A DNA stretch of 39,320 nt from Nitrincola sp. A-D6 (GTDB taxonomy: Bacteria; Pseudomonadota; Gammaproteobacteria; Pseudomonadales; Balneatricaceae). Both the position numbers and the translations under genes were made by a program. The notes under the pieces are model-generated. The model was not told where the DNA came from, searched no databases, and saw nothing but the letters and a program-made list of their open reading frames with translations. This document shows, piece by piece, positions 18,982-26,604 of the stretch. The stretch is from contig NZ_JRLB01000043.1 of NCBI RefSeq assembly GCF_000764495.1, positions 1 through 39,320 of the forward strand, in the 5' to 3' direction. Each line of letters starts with the position of its first letter. Within the stretch, counting starts at the first letter, position 1.

Positions 18982-20016
18982 TCAGAAAAACAGGTAGGTG
19001 GCGTAACCGGCAATCATCGCCATAGCAAAGATGACTGCTAAAAACGCCGCTAAAAGCTTCAGCGTGAACAAAGAGCGCAACAGAATGAGCTCAGTCAGGC
19101 TGGCTCCGGCACTTCCGATGATCAACGCTAGCACCGTCCCGGCACCCACGCCTTTGGCCATCAGAGCCGCTGCCAGCGGTATGACGGCTTCAGCGCGAAT
19201 ATACAACGGCACGCCGATGACAGCGGCAACTGGAATGGCAAAGGGATTATCTGGGCCTGCATACTGCTCCAATAAGTCAGTGGGCATGAAACCATAGATC
19301 ACGCTGCCAATCGCAATACCGATGAGCAGGTAAGGCAACACATCGATAAAGTCCGACCAAGCTTCCCGCCACACACCACTGTATTTCCCTTCTTTCTTAA
19401 CCGTGACAGTGGGTTGACTGTCACAGCATTCGCTAGACGTAGAGACTGTTGTCTTCCTATCAGCCCCGCAAGAAGCCGTCTTCGGAGTGGTGTCGCAGCT
19501 GTTGGTACCGCAACTCGATGCGGTCGGTGTAGCACCGCACGGGCTTGCTGATGAACTACATCCACTGCTCTCTTGTGTCGCCGTCCGGCGCACATAACGC
19601 TCGAAGCCAAGCGTGTGAAGCAGCCATCCGGCACCTACCGCGACCACCAAAGCGGCGAGCACATAGATAGCAGTAAGTGTCCATCCAAACGTGGCAACCA
19701 GCAGGCCGACGACGATAGGATTCAGCAACGGAGATGAGAAAAGAAATACCATCATCGGCCCAAACCCGGCCCGTGCCCGAATCAACCCTTTCAACATGGG
19801 GATAGTCGAGCAACTACAGAAGGGCGTTATAGCTCCTAAACCAGCAGCAAGAAAATAGCCTCGCTTCCCACTGGAAGTCAGTAATGCTTCCACCTTGGAT
19901 GGTGGGATGTGACGTTGAAGAACTCCGACCAGCAAGCTAATGCCAATGAATAAAACCGATAGCTCGATAGCGAGAAAGGCGAACATGCCTAGAGCGTCTT
20001 GGAGTTGAGGTGACAT
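18982..20016 (-). CDS. DUF318/ArsP-type permease, likely metal efflux (SO_0444-like)
   Basis: The 344-residue inner-membrane permease has two blocks of helices. The first carries the conserved TPFCSCSTIPMLKGL motif near residue 64, with cysteines at 67 and 69. The second holds DVLPYLLIGIAIGSVIYGF near 227 and GSAGASLTELILLRSLF near 305. Between the halves is a Ser/Thr-rich hydrophilic loop at about 145-205 with seven cysteines (153, 160, 169, 174, 183, 197, 198), which could bind soft or transition metals. The organisation fits the SO_0444 Cu/Zn efflux group of the DUF318 family; arsenical export by ArsP relatives is an alternative. It is cargo of the ISL3 element, divergent from an ArsR regulator and co-directional with the transposase 12 bases away. 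Confidence 0.82.
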   Translation of the reverse strand: MSPQLQDALGMFAFLAIELSVLFIGISLLVGVLQRHIPPSKVEALLTSSGKRGYFLAAGLGAITPFCSCSTIPMLKGLIRARAGFGPMMVFLFSSPLLNPIVVGLLVATFGWTLTAIYVLAALVVAVGAGWLLHTLGFERYVRRTATQESSGCSSSASPCGATPTASSCGTNSCDTTPKTASCGADRKTTVSTSSECCDSQPTVTVKKEGKYSGVWREAWSDFIDVLPYLLIGIAIGSVIYGFMPTDLLEQYAGPDNPFAIPVAAVIGVPLYIRAEAVIPLAAALMAKGVGAGTVLALIIGSAGASLTELILLRSLFTLKLLAAFLAVIFAMAMIAGYATYLFF

Positions 20017-20030
20017 CCAACATTACTCCT

Positions 20031-20108
20031 ATATTTCTAGTTTTGTCGAAACGATGTGCGCAGCCTAATTGCGTTTATCCGACCTGTCAACTATAATTCT
20101 AGAAATAT
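20031..20108. promoter_or_regulatory. Divergent promoter region with paired inverted repeats
   Basis: ATATTTCTAG at 20031-20040 and its exact inverse CTAGAAATAT at 20099-20108 flank the permease-arsR intergenic region, one near each start. The right copy also lies within a TTCTAGAA palindrome at 20097-20104. This arrangement suits an ArsR-family dimer binding near each promoter to repress both genes until metal is bound; the function is inferred. Confidence 0.5.
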
Positions 20109-20127
20109 CAAATTATTGGGGCGTGCT

Positions 20128-20442
20128 ATGGATCACGAAAAGGTTGCAGCCAGCTTAGCTGAGCTAGGGAATAGTCACCGACTGTCCGTGTTCCGCTTTC
20201 TGGTCAAAGCTGGCCATGATGGGGCTTCGGTCGGAGATATCCAGAAGGGGCTGGGTATTCCTGCTTCGACGCTATCACATCACCTTGCGCGCATGGCCAA
20301 GGTAGGGCTGATCCGGCAGGAGAAACATAGCCGCACGATTGTCTGTATACCCGAGTATGAGCACCTAGAGAATTTGATCGGTTTCTTACAAGAGGAATGT
20401 TGTGCAGGTGTCCGGATTGCGCATGATCCAGAACCGCTTTGA
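20128..20442 (+). CDS. ArsR-family transcriptional regulator (ISL3 cargo)
   Basis: The 104-residue winged helix-turn-helix protein begins MDHEKVAASLAELGNSHRLS and has the ArsR recognition region GIPASTLSHHLARMAKVGLI near residues 48-68, followed by a beta-wing (RQEKHSRTIVCI). A C-terminal vicinal cysteine pair (EECCAG near residue 93) is a plausible metal or metalloid sensing site; the classical ELCVCDL motif of ArsR is absent. It diverges from the permease gene and presumably represses it. The ATG at 20128 is chosen because upstream in-frame codons add a tail not aligned with the family. The remaining 153 bases to the right end of the element hold no gene that I can recognise. Confidence 0.88.
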   Translation: MDHEKVAASLAELGNSHRLSVFRFLVKAGHDGASVGDIQKGLGIPASTLSHHLARMAKVGLIRQEKHSRTIVCIPEYEHLENLIGFLQEECCAGVRIAHDPEPL

Positions 20443-20595
20443 CGCTTGCCCAGCTCTCGCTGCCCTCCCTAGTCAGCATCGCTATGAAGACTCAGGCGTA
20501 AGGTGGAAACAGAAAATTGGCAGTAGAGTAGGCTGAAGAGGATCAATCAGATAATCCGCTGAGAAAGATTTTCTTCTTTCCATCTTTGGCATTTT

Positions 20596-20619
20596 ATCAA
20601 CCATATAATCCGTATACCC
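20596..20619 (-). repeat. Right terminal inverted repeat of the ISL3 element
   Basis: Reverse complement begins GGGTATACGGATTATATGG and matches the left end at 22 of 24 positions. It is followed directly by the right duplication copy CAAATCTG. Confidence 0.92.
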
Positions 20620-20627
20620 CAAATCTG
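20620..20627. repeat. Right copy of 8-bp target site duplication
   Basis: CAAATCTG, identical to 17629-17636. The reconstructed empty site would join the region upstream of the Tas-like gene to the region upstream of the lipoprotein hydrolase gene. Confidence 0.9.
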
Positions 20628-20667
20628 TATAGTCTCGTATAAACTGTTAAAAGTTATGTGAGCTACT

Positions 20668-21573
20668 ATGAAACGACTATCGTTAATATTGCCAGGGGTG
20701 TTTTTGTTGATGCTGTCAGCGTGCCATTCGATTTATGAACATAGCGTGATGAATAATCAAGACAGCCTGCGGAGTGAGCCGTTTAATGAAAAAGACTGGC
20801 GCACAACGCAAACCGTTTATTCTCCAGAGGGTTGGCCCCAGGCATTAGAAGCGCAGATCATCCATCCAGCACCAGAACTGCAAGGATTACCCATCATGCT
20901 GCTTGTTCATGGCGGTGGCTGGCAACGGCGATCGCTTGAGGATATGCAGTCTTTGGCAAGCTATTGGGCCAAAAGAGGGTTCATCACAGTCAATATAGCT
21001 TACCGGTTTGCACCGGAATACCAGTTTCCAGCGCAACTCCATGATATCCAGCAGGCTATGCATTGGATTCATGCTCAACGCTCAGTCTGGAACGCTGAGC
21101 AGTCACCTGTTGTGGCTTTGGGTTTTTCTTCTGGTGCACATCTTGTGAGTTTAATGGCTTCCGTGGCCAATCAGGGCTCCTCGCTGGATGTACCCTATGG
21201 AGGGCCGCTAACGCGACCGGATGTTGTGATTGCTGGAGGTACCCCGAGCGACCTGCAGAAATGGGATAGTGGGCGTTTAATTGAAGATTTTTTAGGAGGA
21301 ATACGCAAGGATTTGCCTGATGTCTACCAACTGGCTTCGCCGATTGAACACGTACATCAGGGCACACCACCCACTTTTTTGTTTCATGGGTGCCTGGATC
21401 GTTTAGTCTCCACGGATCATGCTGTTGACTATCATCAAGCGCTGTTGGCGCATCATATTGATACAGAGCTGTATTGGCTTGGATTGCGTGGACATATGAC
21501 CAGTTTTATTTTCAGAGGCAGTGCCATGCGTGCGGCTGATGCCTTTATGGCTAAGCATTCAATATATCAGTAA
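20668..21573 (+). CDS. Lipoprotein alpha/beta hydrolase (esterase-like)
   Basis: The 301-residue protein has a lipoprotein signal peptide with lipobox LSAC (Cys at residue 19), so it is predicted to be lipid-anchored. The hydrolase fold shows the oxyanion HGGGW motif near residue 81, the nucleophile elbow GFSSGAH near 154, an acid in HGCLDRLVS near 246 and the catalytic His in LRGHMTS near 276. The arrangement resembles the HSL/BD-FAE esterase group; carboxylesterase or deacetylase activity is likely but the substrate is unknown. The ISL3 insertion lies 48 bases upstream and probably replaced part of its original promoter region. Confidence 0.88.
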   Translation: MKRLSLILPGVFLLMLSACHSIYEHSVMNNQDSLRSEPFNEKDWRTTQTVYSPEGWPQALEAQIIHPAPELQGLPIMLLVHGGGWQRRSLEDMQSLASYWAKRGFITVNIAYRFAPEYQFPAQLHDIQQAMHWIHAQRSVWNAEQSPVVALGFSSGAHLVSLMASVANQGSSLDVPYGGPLTRPDVVIAGGTPSDLQKWDSGRLIEDFLGGIRKDLPDVYQLASPIEHVHQGTPPTFLFHGCLDRLVSTDHAVDYHQALLAHHIDTELYWLGLRGHMTSFIFRGSAMRAADAFMAKHSIYQ

Positions 21574-21706
21574 TTAATAGCTACTTGATTTATTGATAAA
21601 GTGAAACTCCAGTCTGTTCTCGTTGTCATTTCATCGATGATCAGATGAATTTTGTATTTTCAGGCTTGCAGTAAAACAATAATTTTATATCCAGGAGTCA
21701 GATAGC

Positions 21707-22407
21707 ATGATAAATGCCTCAAAATTTCTTGAGCAGTTTATGGGAAGTTCAGCCGCTAGTGGTGATCAGCAAAAGTCGCAGTCCAAGGGCTCCGGAATGA
21801 ATATTCCGGGTGGAAACTTTACGGGTGGTGCTGTCGCTGGTGGATTGCTTGGACTATTGGTAGGCAACAAAAAAGCCCGCAAAATGGCAGGCGGGCTGGT
21901 AGGGTATGGCGGTGCGGCGGCGGCTGGTGCACTGGCGTTTAAGGCTTATCAAAACTGGCAGGAGGGTAAACAGGTATCTACCGCACCTGTAGCCACTCAA
22001 CAGGATTTGAGTCAGGTTGATCCTCGCTTTTTACCAGCACCCGTTGACCAGGGCAGCTCTAACAACTTTGCCCTGACTCTTGTTACGGCAATGATTGCAG
22101 CGGCAAATGCCGATGGTCATATTGATGCCACCGAGCAGAGTTTGATTTTTGAGCATGTGGAAAAGCTGGCGCTCGATTCTGAAAGCAAGGCGTTCGTATT
22201 TGATACCTTGAGGACCCCCCTAGCCTTGAGAATTTAACGGCGGGTGTCCAGGGGGTTGAACAGGCTTCAGAGGTGTATTTAGTATCACGTTTGGTTGCTG
22301 ATGGCGATCACCCTGCTGAGAGGGTTTATCTGCAAGCCCTGGCCCATCGGTTAAATTTACCAGCCGATTTAGTCGCGCATCTGGATCATCAGGTTATTGA
22401 GGGTTAA
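21707..22407 (+). CDS. yebE: YebE-like DUF533/TerB-fold protein (one frameshift)
   Basis: The gene is 233 residues long if one C is added to the C6 run at 22215-22220; the frame then continues as PSLENLTAGVQGVEQASEVYLVSR to the stop at 22405 in several short recognisable pieces. The N-terminus is followed by a Gly-rich hydrophobic segment (GGAVAGGLLGLLVGNKKARK near 46, GGLVGYGGAAAAGALAFKAY near 64) and then a TerB-like helical domain (MIAAANADGHIDATEQ near 128), including the acidic metal-type motif. This is the layout of E. coli YebE, an inner-membrane protein of unknown function that responds to envelope stress and zinc. AGGAG precedes the ATG. As sequenced the ORF stops early at 22237. Confidence 0.83.
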
Positions 22408-22473
22408 AACACTGTACCTGCCACCTGAACATTGTGTTAATATTAGTTTTTTCTAATTAACGGGGGTGTTCAG

Positions 22474-23436
22474 GTGGAGAAGCAGAGTTTTCTTCAGCAT
22501 TTTCCAGTGACCTTGTTCGCGATGATCATGGGGCTGGGTGGGTTAACACTAAGTTGGCACCGTTCTCATCTGGTGCTGCAGATGCCTGACTGGATCAGCC
22601 AATTATTACTGCTGTTTTCGGTGGGGTTGTTCCTGGTCATCAGTGCTTTATATCTGACCAAACTGCTTCGGTTCCCTGAAGCGGTTAAGGCTGAGATCAG
22701 TCACCCAATTAAAATCAGCTTCTTTCCCACATTTTCTATTAGCCTGATTTTACTGGCAACGGCTTTGCTGCCAGTTTCAATGGCTGTATCCGAAGTGGTT
22801 TGGTTGCTTGGGGCGAGCCTGCATTTGCTGTTTAGTCTGTATGTGATTACCCAGTGGATGCATCAGACAAACTTCACCATTCAGCACAGTACTCCGGCGT
22901 GGTTTATTCCGGTGGTGGGAAATATTCTGGTGCCGATTGCCGGGGTGCAACATGGTTATACCGAAGCAAGCTGGTTTTTCTTTTCCATCGGGCTGGTCTA
23001 TTGGATTGTGCTTAAGGTGTTAATATTTAACCGCATCATTTTTCATGACCCGATACCACAAAAGCTGTTACCCACATTGTTCATTCTGATAGCGCCTCCT
23101 GCCGTGGGCTTTATCGCATATATGCAATTGCAGGGTGGGGTGTTGGATAGTTTTGCGCGAATCCTCTACTTCAGTGCGTTGTTTCTGGTGATGTTGCTGT
23201 TAGTACAGGTGCGCTACTTTACCAAGATCCCGTTCTTCCTATCCTGGTGGGCCTACTCGTTTCCCTTGGCCGCGTTCTCCATTGCTACGCAGATGATGCT
23301 TGAGAAACAGGGTGGTTGGTTTTTTCTGCTGTTGTCTTACGTGTCGCTGGGATTTGTTACCTTGTTAATTGGCCTGTTACTGCTCAGGACCCTTCAAGGT
23401 GTGATAAGTGGGAAACTGTTTCAGCCTGAAGGCTGA
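22474..23436 (+). CDS. SLAC1/TehA-family (TDT) anion transporter
   Basis: The 320-residue protein has ten hydrophobic helices and the SLAC1/TehA pattern: an N-terminal HFPVTLFAMIMGLGGLTLSW, a middle PAWFIPVVGNILVPIAG near residue 142 and FFLSWWAYSFPLAAFSIA near 258. Family members include TehA, implicated in tellurite resistance, and plant SLAC1 anion channels. An inner-membrane anion or dicarboxylate channel is predicted, with the ion unknown. The GTG at 22474 is used as start because the family N-terminus begins there; GGGGGTG lies upstream. The downstream hairpin is oriented for minus-strand transcripts and does not clearly terminate this gene. Confidence 0.87.
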   Translation: MEKQSFLQHFPVTLFAMIMGLGGLTLSWHRSHLVLQMPDWISQLLLLFSVGLFLVISALYLTKLLRFPEAVKAEISHPIKISFFPTFSISLILLATALLPVSMAVSEVVWLLGASLHLLFSLYVITQWMHQTNFTIQHSTPAWFIPVVGNILVPIAGVQHGYTEASWFFFSIGLVYWIVLKVLIFNRIIFHDPIPQKLLPTLFILIAPPAVGFIAYMQLQGGVLDSFARILYFSALFLVMLLLVQVRYFTKIPFFLSWWAYSFPLAAFSIATQMMLEKQGGWFFLLLSYVSLGFVTLLIGLLLLRTLQGVISGKLFQPEG

Positions 23437-23454
23437 AGCTGGCTTGAAAAAGGC

Positions 23455-23485
23455 AAAAAAAAACGCCGCATCCTAAGATGCGGCG
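23455..23485 (-). terminator. Strong intrinsic terminator for a minus-strand transcript
   Basis: CGCCGCATC-CTAA-GATGCGGCG is a perfect 9-bp stem. The nine A residues at 23455-23463 become a U9 tract on the minus strand, while no T run follows on the plus strand. It therefore acts on minus-strand RNA, although no protein gene on that strand ends here. Confidence 0.8.
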
Positions 23486-23550
23486 GTCTCGCAGTGCCCC
23501 TCGAGTGCGAAAAAAGGTGATTTGCTTAGCCTGTTGGTTCGGCAAATCTT
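23455..23550 (-). ncRNA. Candidate structured small RNA on the minus strand
   Basis: Reading the minus strand from about 23550: a stem GATTTGC/GCAAATC, a second short stem TCGCA/TGCGA, then a strong intrinsic terminator with a 9-bp GC-rich stem and nine U residues. No ORF on the minus strand leads into the terminator, so an untranslated transcript of about 95 bases is the simplest explanation. It lies in the 341-base gap between the SLAC1-like gene and gltX. I do not recognise it as a known RNA family. Function is unknown. Confidence 0.5.
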
Positions 23551-23561
23551 ATTTATACTAA

Positions 23562-23577
23562 AGCATAGCGCGTGCCA
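23562..23577 (-). promoter_or_regulatory. Possible sigma-54-type promoter for the candidate small RNA
   Basis: On the minus strand TGGCACG, four bases and ATGCT keep the GG-N10-GC spacing of the -24/-12 elements (consensus TGGCACG-N4-TTGCA). Initiation about 12 bases downstream would fall near 23550, just before the first stem. The -12 part is imperfect, so this is a suggestion only. Confidence 0.35.
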
Positions 23578-23711
23578 GTTTTATAAATTTCATTAAAAAC
23601 AATAATATAAATATTTTTTGTGACTGTTATGAAAAACACTTTGTGAATTTTATGCGCACTGATGGTGCAAGATTTCGTGAAAATGCTTTGTTCTGGTTCA
23701 AAGTTTCGGCG

Positions 23712-23740
23712 TAGCCCAAGCTCCGCTGTCGGGCTATAAT
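23712..23740 (+). promoter_or_regulatory. Likely gltX promoter with overlapping inverted repeat
   Basis: TATAAT at 23735-23740 is a consensus -10 box, 38 bases before the gltX start. TAGCCC (23712-23717) and GGGCTA (23731-23736) form a 6-bp inverted repeat that overlaps it. No convincing -35 is visible at 17 bases. Confidence 0.45.
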
Positions 23741-23777
23741 GACGTTTTTAGTTAACCAGCCGCAGAGACCGTATTTT

Positions 23778-25283
23778 ATGACAGTTCGTACCCGGGTCGC
23801 ACCATCACCTACGGGTGATCCCCACGTTGGAACCGCTTATATCGCTTTGTTTAACCTGGCTTTTGCTCGTCAGCATGGCGGACAGTTTATCCTGCGTATT
23901 GAAGATACAGATCAGACCCGCAGTACTGCTGAATCGGAACAGGCTATCCTCGACTCACTGCGCTGGCTAGGCTTGGAATGGGATGAGGGTCCGGATGTGG
24001 GTGGTCCACATGGTCCTTATCGTCAGAGTGAGCGCAAGCACATCTATAAAGACTACGCCATGCGTCTGATGGAAGAGGGACATGCCTTTCTGTGTTTTCG
24101 TACCCCTGATGAGTTGAATGAACTGCGCGAGTCACGTCGAGCCAGTGGTGAGCACACCGCCTTAAAGCAGGGTGATCTGGAACTGCCTGCTGATGAAGCG
24201 GAAAGGCGTCGTGACGCTGGCATGCCCTATGTGGTCAGAATGCGGGTACCCGAAACAGGCATTTGTGTCATCGATGATATGCTGCGTGGCCCGATGGAAC
24301 TGGACTGGGGGCAGGTGGATGCCCAGATACTGCTGAAATCAGATGGTATGCCAACCTACCATTTGGCTAACATCGTTGATGATCACCTGATGCAGATCAC
24401 CCATGTTATTCGTGGTGAAGAGTGGATCAACTCCGCTCCTAAGCACAAGCTGCTGTATCAGTATTTTGGCTGGGAAATGCCGCAGTTGTGCCATATGCCA
24501 CTGCTGCGTAATCCTGACAAGTCCAAGCTGTCCAAACGCAAAAATCCAACCAGTATTCTCTACTATCAGCGTATGGGTTATCTGCCGGAAGCGCTATTGA
24601 ATTATCTTGGCCGCATGGGCTGGTCCATGCCGGATGAGCGCGAGAAGTTCAACCGTGAAGAGATGTTCAGTCATTTTGATCTAACGCGTGTGTCGCTGGG
24701 TGGGCCAGTATTTGATCAGGAAAAACTCAGCTGGTTGAATGGCGTGTGGATACGTGAAGAACTGTCAGTCAATGAATTTGCCGCCGAGTTCCAGAAATGG
24801 GCGTTGAACCCGGAATACCTGATGCAGATCGTGCCATTGATTCAGCAGCGGGTGGAGAAATTCTCCGATGTGGCGCCCTTGGCCGGCTTTTTCTTATCCG
24901 GCATGTTGCCGGTGAATGCTGAAAGCTTCGCACACAAATCCCTGACGCAAGAAGATTGTCGCCGTATTCTGCAGTTTGCCTCCTGGTACCTGGATAAGCA
25001 GAATGATTGGCACAAGGATGCTCTGTTTGCCGGGATGAAAAACCTGTCTGAAAACATGGGTTATAAAATTCGTGATTTTCTGTTCCCGCTGTTTGTTGCT
25101 ATTTCCGGCACCGCGCAGAGCGTCTCCGTGATTGATTCCATGCAGATTCTCGGACCCGATATGAGTCGTGCCCGTGTACGCTTCGCCCTGGATCAGTTGG
25201 GTAGCCCGTCAAAGAAAGAAGCCAAGCGTTGGGAAAAGGAGTTTGCGGCACTGGAAAACAATAATACAGGTGCAACGGAGTGA
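23778..25283 (+). CDS. gltX: Glutamyl-tRNA synthetase
   Basis: The 501-residue class I aminoacyl-tRNA synthetase charges tRNA-Glu with glutamate in the cytoplasm. It opens [20 protein letters not shown], in which PHVGT is the HIGH-type signature. Further motifs are [10 protein letters not shown] near residue 43, [14 protein letters not shown] near 73, [19 protein letters not shown] near 211 and the KMSKS-type KLSKRKNPT near 253. The C-terminal helical anticodon-binding domain is complete to residue 501. The sequence type resembles Pseudomonas and Oceanospirillales GltX. An in-frame ATG at 23739 overlaps the -10 box, so 23778 is the start. A tRNA-Ala gene follows after 98 bases, as near gltX in other gammaproteobacteria. 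Confidence 0.97.
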   Translation: MTVRTRVAPSPTGDPHVGTAYIALFNLAFARQHGGQFILRIEDTDQTRSTAESEQAILDSLRWLGLEWDEGPDVGGPHGPYRQSERKHIYKDYAMRLMEEGHAFLCFRTPDELNELRESRRASGEHTALKQGDLELPADEAERRRDAGMPYVVRMRVPETGICVIDDMLRGPMELDWGQVDAQILLKSDGMPTYHLANIVDDHLMQITHVIRGEEWINSAPKHKLLYQYFGWEMPQLCHMPLLRNPDKSKLSKRKNPTSILYYQRMGYLPEALLNYLGRMGWSMPDEREKFNREEMFSHFDLTRVSLGGPVFDQEKLSWLNGVWIREELSVNEFAAEFQKWALNPEYLMQIVPLIQQRVEKFSDVAPLAGFFLSGMLPVNAESFAHKSLTQEDCRRILQFASWYLDKQNDWHKDALFAGMKNLSENMGYKIRDFLFPLFVAISGTAQSVSVIDSMQILGPDMSRARVRFALDQLGSPSKKEAKRWEKEFAALENNNTGATE

Positions 25284-25332
25284 TTTAAGCGGGTGAAATA
25301 CCCTAAGCAGATGAAAATTCTGCAAAAGCCTG

Positions 25333-25361
25333 TTGACATAGGGCGGCGGCAATCTTATGAT
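25333..25361 (+). promoter_or_regulatory. Sigma-70 promoter of the tRNA-Ala gene
   Basis: TTGACA at 25333-25338 and TATGAT at 25356-25361 are separated by exactly 17 bases, close to consensus. A GC-rich stretch (TACGCCCCGTCC) follows, typical of a stringently controlled discriminator before stable-RNA genes. Confidence 0.85.
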
Positions 25362-25381
25362 ACGCCCCGTCCTACCGACAT

Positions 25382-25457
25382 GGGGTCTTAGCTCAGCTGG
25401 GAGAGCGCGACGCTGGCAGCGTCGAGGTCAGGGGTTCGATCCCCCTAGACTCCACCA
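25382..25457 (+). tRNA. tRNA-Ala (anticodon GGC)
   Basis: The 76-base gene has a 7-bp acceptor stem (GGGGTCT with AGACTCC), a D arm from 25391 (GCTC/GAGC), an anticodon stem CGACG/CGTCG around the loop CTGGCAG with anticodon GGC at 25415-25417, a T arm with GGTTCGATCC, and an encoded 3' CCA. It reads GCC and GCU alanine codons. Its 3' end lies 108 bases before an integrase-like fragment, so it is a probable integration target. Confidence 0.96.
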
Positions 25458-25517
25458 ATCATTTTTTTACTTTTAAAATCAGTTGTTTACAGATCGTTAA
25501 AAGTGAAAAGAAGTGCA

Positions 25518-25540
25518 GGTGACACCAAGGGGTGACACCA
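25518..25540 (+). repeat. Tandem 10-bp direct repeats upstream of the integrase-like fragment
   Basis: GGTGACACCA occurs at 25518-25527 and again at 25531-25540, three bases apart. Their place between the tRNA 3' end and the integrase-like start suggests integrase arm-type or regulator binding sites left from an integrated element. Confidence 0.5.
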
Positions 25541-25565
25541 CCGGCTTAAAGTCGGAGCACTGATC

Positions 25566-25775
25566 ATGCACATACCTCACACTTACCGTAAACCATCGGG
25601 CACTTATTACGCTCGTTTTGCCCTCCCACGACGTTTTTACCTCATTCATGACATGCGGCTATTTTCTGTTAAGGCTTGTTCGTGTGTATTAATGCTATGC
25701 TCAAGAGACAAACTCAAGAAAGCCTGTTGCCTCTCTTTTGGTTTGATATGCCTAAGGTTCACGCAACTTAACTGA
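25566..25775 (+). pseudogene. Remnant of a tyrosine integrase N-terminus next to tRNA-Ala
   Basis: The 69-residue ORF begins MHIPHTYRKPSGTYYARF and then PRRF, which resembles the N-terminal segment of phage-type integrases (a T-Y-x-x-x-S-G-x-Y-x-x-R-x-x-x-P-R pattern). After about residue 25 the sequence no longer looks like an integrase and is low in recognisable structure, and there is no catalytic domain. Its position and direction just downstream of a tRNA 3' end match the usual layout of integrative elements. I read it as a deletion scar. Similarity is short, so the call is moderate; a small unrelated ORF is the alternative. Confidence 0.5.
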
Positions 25776-25788
25776 GTACAGGTGTCAC

Positions 25789-26499
25789 ATGACGAAGAAT
25801 TTTACCGCTCAAATTATTGATTATAAATCCATCAATGAAATACCTGGTGCCTGGTCAACGGCTAATTATAAGGCCCTGTTAGCTGAAATGGGCTTGGATG
25901 AGGGCTTAGAGGATTTAAGCGAACAAGACATAACGGACATGTGTTATATGTCATTAAATGAGCTTGATCATGCTGAGGCTGCGAATGTGTTGCTTAGTTT
26001 TCTATTCTTTGATGAGGAGCTCAGTGAAGGAAAAATTGAGCAGTTGTCGCACGAATTAGCAGACGAAAAAATGTGGGAGCGGTTTTCAGATGTGCGCTTT
26101 CACCATCGTCTTTTTAATGCCTATGGTTTATTACGGTCAGCCTATAACGGCATTTTTCCGCAACCCACTGGCGTGCAACTTACACTCAAAGTGACAGCAA
26201 AAGACAGCGATGATTTAACTATCTTTGACGATGCCCCGAAAACAGCTATCGTTAGGTTAATAGCAAAGGGGATTGATGAAAATGCCACGCTCAATCGACT
26301 CTATTCTGATCAGATTGCCGGTGCGGCATTCTCGGAAGCTGAAGGCATTGTTTGGTTATTAGAAGAGTTGTCGAAAACAGACGACTCCCGAACATACCTG
26401 CTGACCAGCTCCAGCTTTTGGCTGGAAGAGATTAAAGAAATGGACCAATTTGAAGGTGAGGTTCACTTTGAAGAGGAAGAGGGTGACGGGCAAGTCTAA
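25789..26499 (+). CDS. Hypothetical acidic protein
   Basis: The 236-residue protein is not one I recognise. It has no signal peptide and no membrane segment. It is strongly acidic, with Glu/Asp-rich stretches near residues 35-45 and a Glu-rich C-terminal tail (HFEEEEGDGQV). Predicted secondary structure appears mixed, with helical runs such as MSLNELDHAEAANVLLSFLF near 60 and possible strands such as VQLTLKVTAKD near 130. The intact ORF and plausible composition support a real gene. It sits between the tRNA-linked integrase-like remnant and a DUF2189 gene, so it may be cargo from a former integrated element. A hairpin follows at 26584. Confidence 0.7.
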   Translation: MTKNFTAQIIDYKSINEIPGAWSTANYKALLAEMGLDEGLEDLSEQDITDMCYMSLNELDHAEAANVLLSFLFFDEELSEGKIEQLSHELADEKMWERFSDVRFHHRLFNAYGLLRSAYNGIFPQPTGVQLTLKVTAKDSDDLTIFDDAPKTAIVRLIAKGIDENATLNRLYSDQIAGAAFSEAEGIVWLLEELSKTDDSRTYLLTSSSFWLEEIKEMDQFEGEVHFEEEEGDGQV

Positions 26500-26583
26500 T
26501 CAGCGGCTGCAGGGATTAATTGGTATATACCTGTAGCAGAAGCTGAGGCAAACTATTATCAGTAACATATCAGCAACAAACGG

Positions 26584-26604
26584 GTCAGGCTCTAGCGGCC
26601 TGAC
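26584..26604 (+). terminator. Possible terminator after the acidic protein gene
   Basis: GTCAGGC, a seven-base loop and GCCTGAC form a perfect 7-bp stem, but only TT follows, so termination would be weak without Rho. It lies in the 165-base gap before the DUF2189 gene. Confidence 0.4.

Larger units (their letters stand above)
17637..20619. mobile_element. Complete ISL3-family element with permease and ArsR cargo
   Basis: The 2983-bp element is bounded by 24-bp terminal inverted repeats at 17637-17660 and 20596-20619 (22 of 24 positions match, each beginning GGGTATACGGATT from the outside). It is flanked by a perfect 8-bp duplication, CAAATCTG. Inside are an ISL3-type transposase (minus), a membrane permease of the DUF318/ArsP type (minus) and a divergent ArsR-family regulator (plus). 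ISL3 elements carrying passenger genes, such as ISPpu12 of Pseudomonas, are known. The intact duplication shows a single, fairly recent insertion between the Tas-like gene and the lipoprotein hydrolase gene. Confidence 0.93.
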
